Origin: Thermoanaerobacterium sp. PSU-2 | Lineage (GTDB): Bacteria; Bacillota; Thermoanaerobacteria; Thermoanaerobacterales; Thermoanaerobacteraceae | NCBI RefSeq assembly: GCF_002102475.1 | Contig: NZ_MSQD01000002.1 | Span: forward strand, 62,001 to 126,000 | Direction: 5' to 3' | DNA length: 64,000 nt | In this document: one piece after another, positions 63,558 to 64,000 of the stretch | How the letters are laid out: the number at the start of each line of letters is the position of its first letter | Position numbering within the stretch: the stretch's first letter is position 1 | The notes under the pieces: model-generated | The model's database searches: none | The model's input: the letters and a program-made list of their open reading frames with translations, nothing else | Told to the model about the DNA's origin: nothing | Made by a program: the position numbers and the translations under genes

Positions 63558-64000
63558 TTAGTTTCACCGTCCCTACAGAAAATACCTCTACATTAGGCAA
63601 AAGTTCATTGTACGATAAAACGACTATATCTTTCGAAATTTGCTCGATTAATTTACGCAAATAAAATCGTATAATTGGTGCTGTAAGTATAATTGGCTGT
63701 TCGCCCTTAATCGTAATCTTTTTTATGATGTTGTGTACAGCCTTCAATATTTTTTGCATTGAATCAGGCGGAAGCGCTAAATACGATCCATGCTCGGTCT
63801 GATTTATAGCGTTTTGTATTGACCTTTCAACTTCCGGATCTAATGTTATCACCTGGAGTTTACCGTCTTTTGCATACTTGTTTGTTATAGCTCTTTTTAA
63901 TGATTGTCTTACATACTCTGTTAAAACATCGGTGTCTTTTGTAGTTGGCGCATAATCAGCTAAAGTTTCCAAAATAGTTACCATATCTCTAATCGAAATT
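63547..64000 (-). CDS. flhA: Flagellar export protein FlhA, C-terminal part only
   Basis: Export-gate component of the flagellar type III apparatus. Only about 151 C-terminal residues lie in the window; the frame is open to the edge and reads ISIRDMVTILETLADYAP, so the internal ATG at 63984 is not the start. Also visible are SKDIVVLSYNELLPNVEVFSVG at the end. This is the cytoplasmic FlhAC region that receives chaperone-substrate complexes. The truncation comes from the window and is not a mutation. Confidence 0.96.
   Translation of the reverse strand, partial: ISIRDMVTILETLADYAPTTKDTDVLTEYVRQSLKRAITNKYAKDGKLQVITLDPEVERSIQNAINQTEHGSYLALPPDSMQKILKAVHNIIKKITIKGEQPIILTAPIIRFYLRKLIEQISKDIVVLSYNELLPNVEVFSVGTVKLSES

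Noticed and set aside
63547..63984. Truncated flhA pseudogene
   Set aside because: The frame continues to the window edge with FlhA sequence (ISIRDMVTILET); truncation is an edge effect.

Overview
The window reads as a chromosomal segment of an AT-rich, motile, spore-forming Firmicute of the thermophilic Clostridia, most like Thermoanaerobacterium or Thermoanaerobacter. This is inferred from low GC, sporulation genes (spoVK, spoVS, an ftsK/spoIIIE-type translocase, ymxH, ylxY), a flagellar/chemotaxis operon and a PolC-type polymerase. No tRNA, rRNA, CRISPR array, insertion sequence or prophage was seen. No gap between genes reaches 300 bases.

Layout. Bases 1-2892 are on the + strand: the end of proC, rnhA, a Xer-type tyrosine recombinase and lexA. 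Everything from 2917 to the right edge is on the - strand, so lexA converges on its neighbour over a shared hairpin. In transcription order (right to left) the - strand carries: flhA(partial)-flhF-flhG-PilZ protein-cheA-cheW-cheC-cheD-fliA-fapA-unknown; rpsB-tsf; pyrH-frr-small gene-uppS-cdsA-dxr-rseP-ispG-glycosyltransferase-polC; rimP-nusA-ylxR-ylxQ-infB-rbfA-nrnA-truB-ribF; rpsO-pnp-ylxY-mlpA-dut-ymxH; dapG; tepA-ylzJ-ftsK-rimO-pgsA-cinA; recA-recX-nurA-unknown-herA-sbcD-sbcC; rny-ymdB-spoVS-PHP phosphatase-aspB-purB-asnS-spoVK-PLP enzyme. The order follows the Bacillus subtilis rpsB-to-recA backbone closely, so departures from it stand out.

The most unusual block is 12919-21727. Between recA/recX and rny lies an archaeal-style DNA-end-processing set: the nuclease NurA, the hexameric ATPase HerA and the Mre11/Rad50 pair SbcD/SbcC. 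They are coupled by start/stop overlaps or very short gaps, and an uncharacterised 191-residue protein, possibly a stand-alone HAS-barrel, sits between NurA and HerA. This is the best candidate here for an under-described system: end resection feeding RecA, with RecX in the same operon.

The regulation is also informative. Three near-identical sigma-H-type promoters (AGGATTT, 11-bp spacer, TAGAAT) precede spoVS, ftsK and the pyrH-polC operon. Two sporulation genes, spoVK and ylxY, share one design: an inverted repeat would hide the Shine-Dalgarno sequence in read-through mRNA, while a sigma-E-like promoter lies so that its transcript lacks the upstream arm. lexA carries an SOS-box-like GAAC-N4-GTTT over its -35. 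Other oddities are rny apparently starting at ATT, ylxR broken in a run of nine A, and a perfect 20-bp inverted repeat in front of the recombinase gene.
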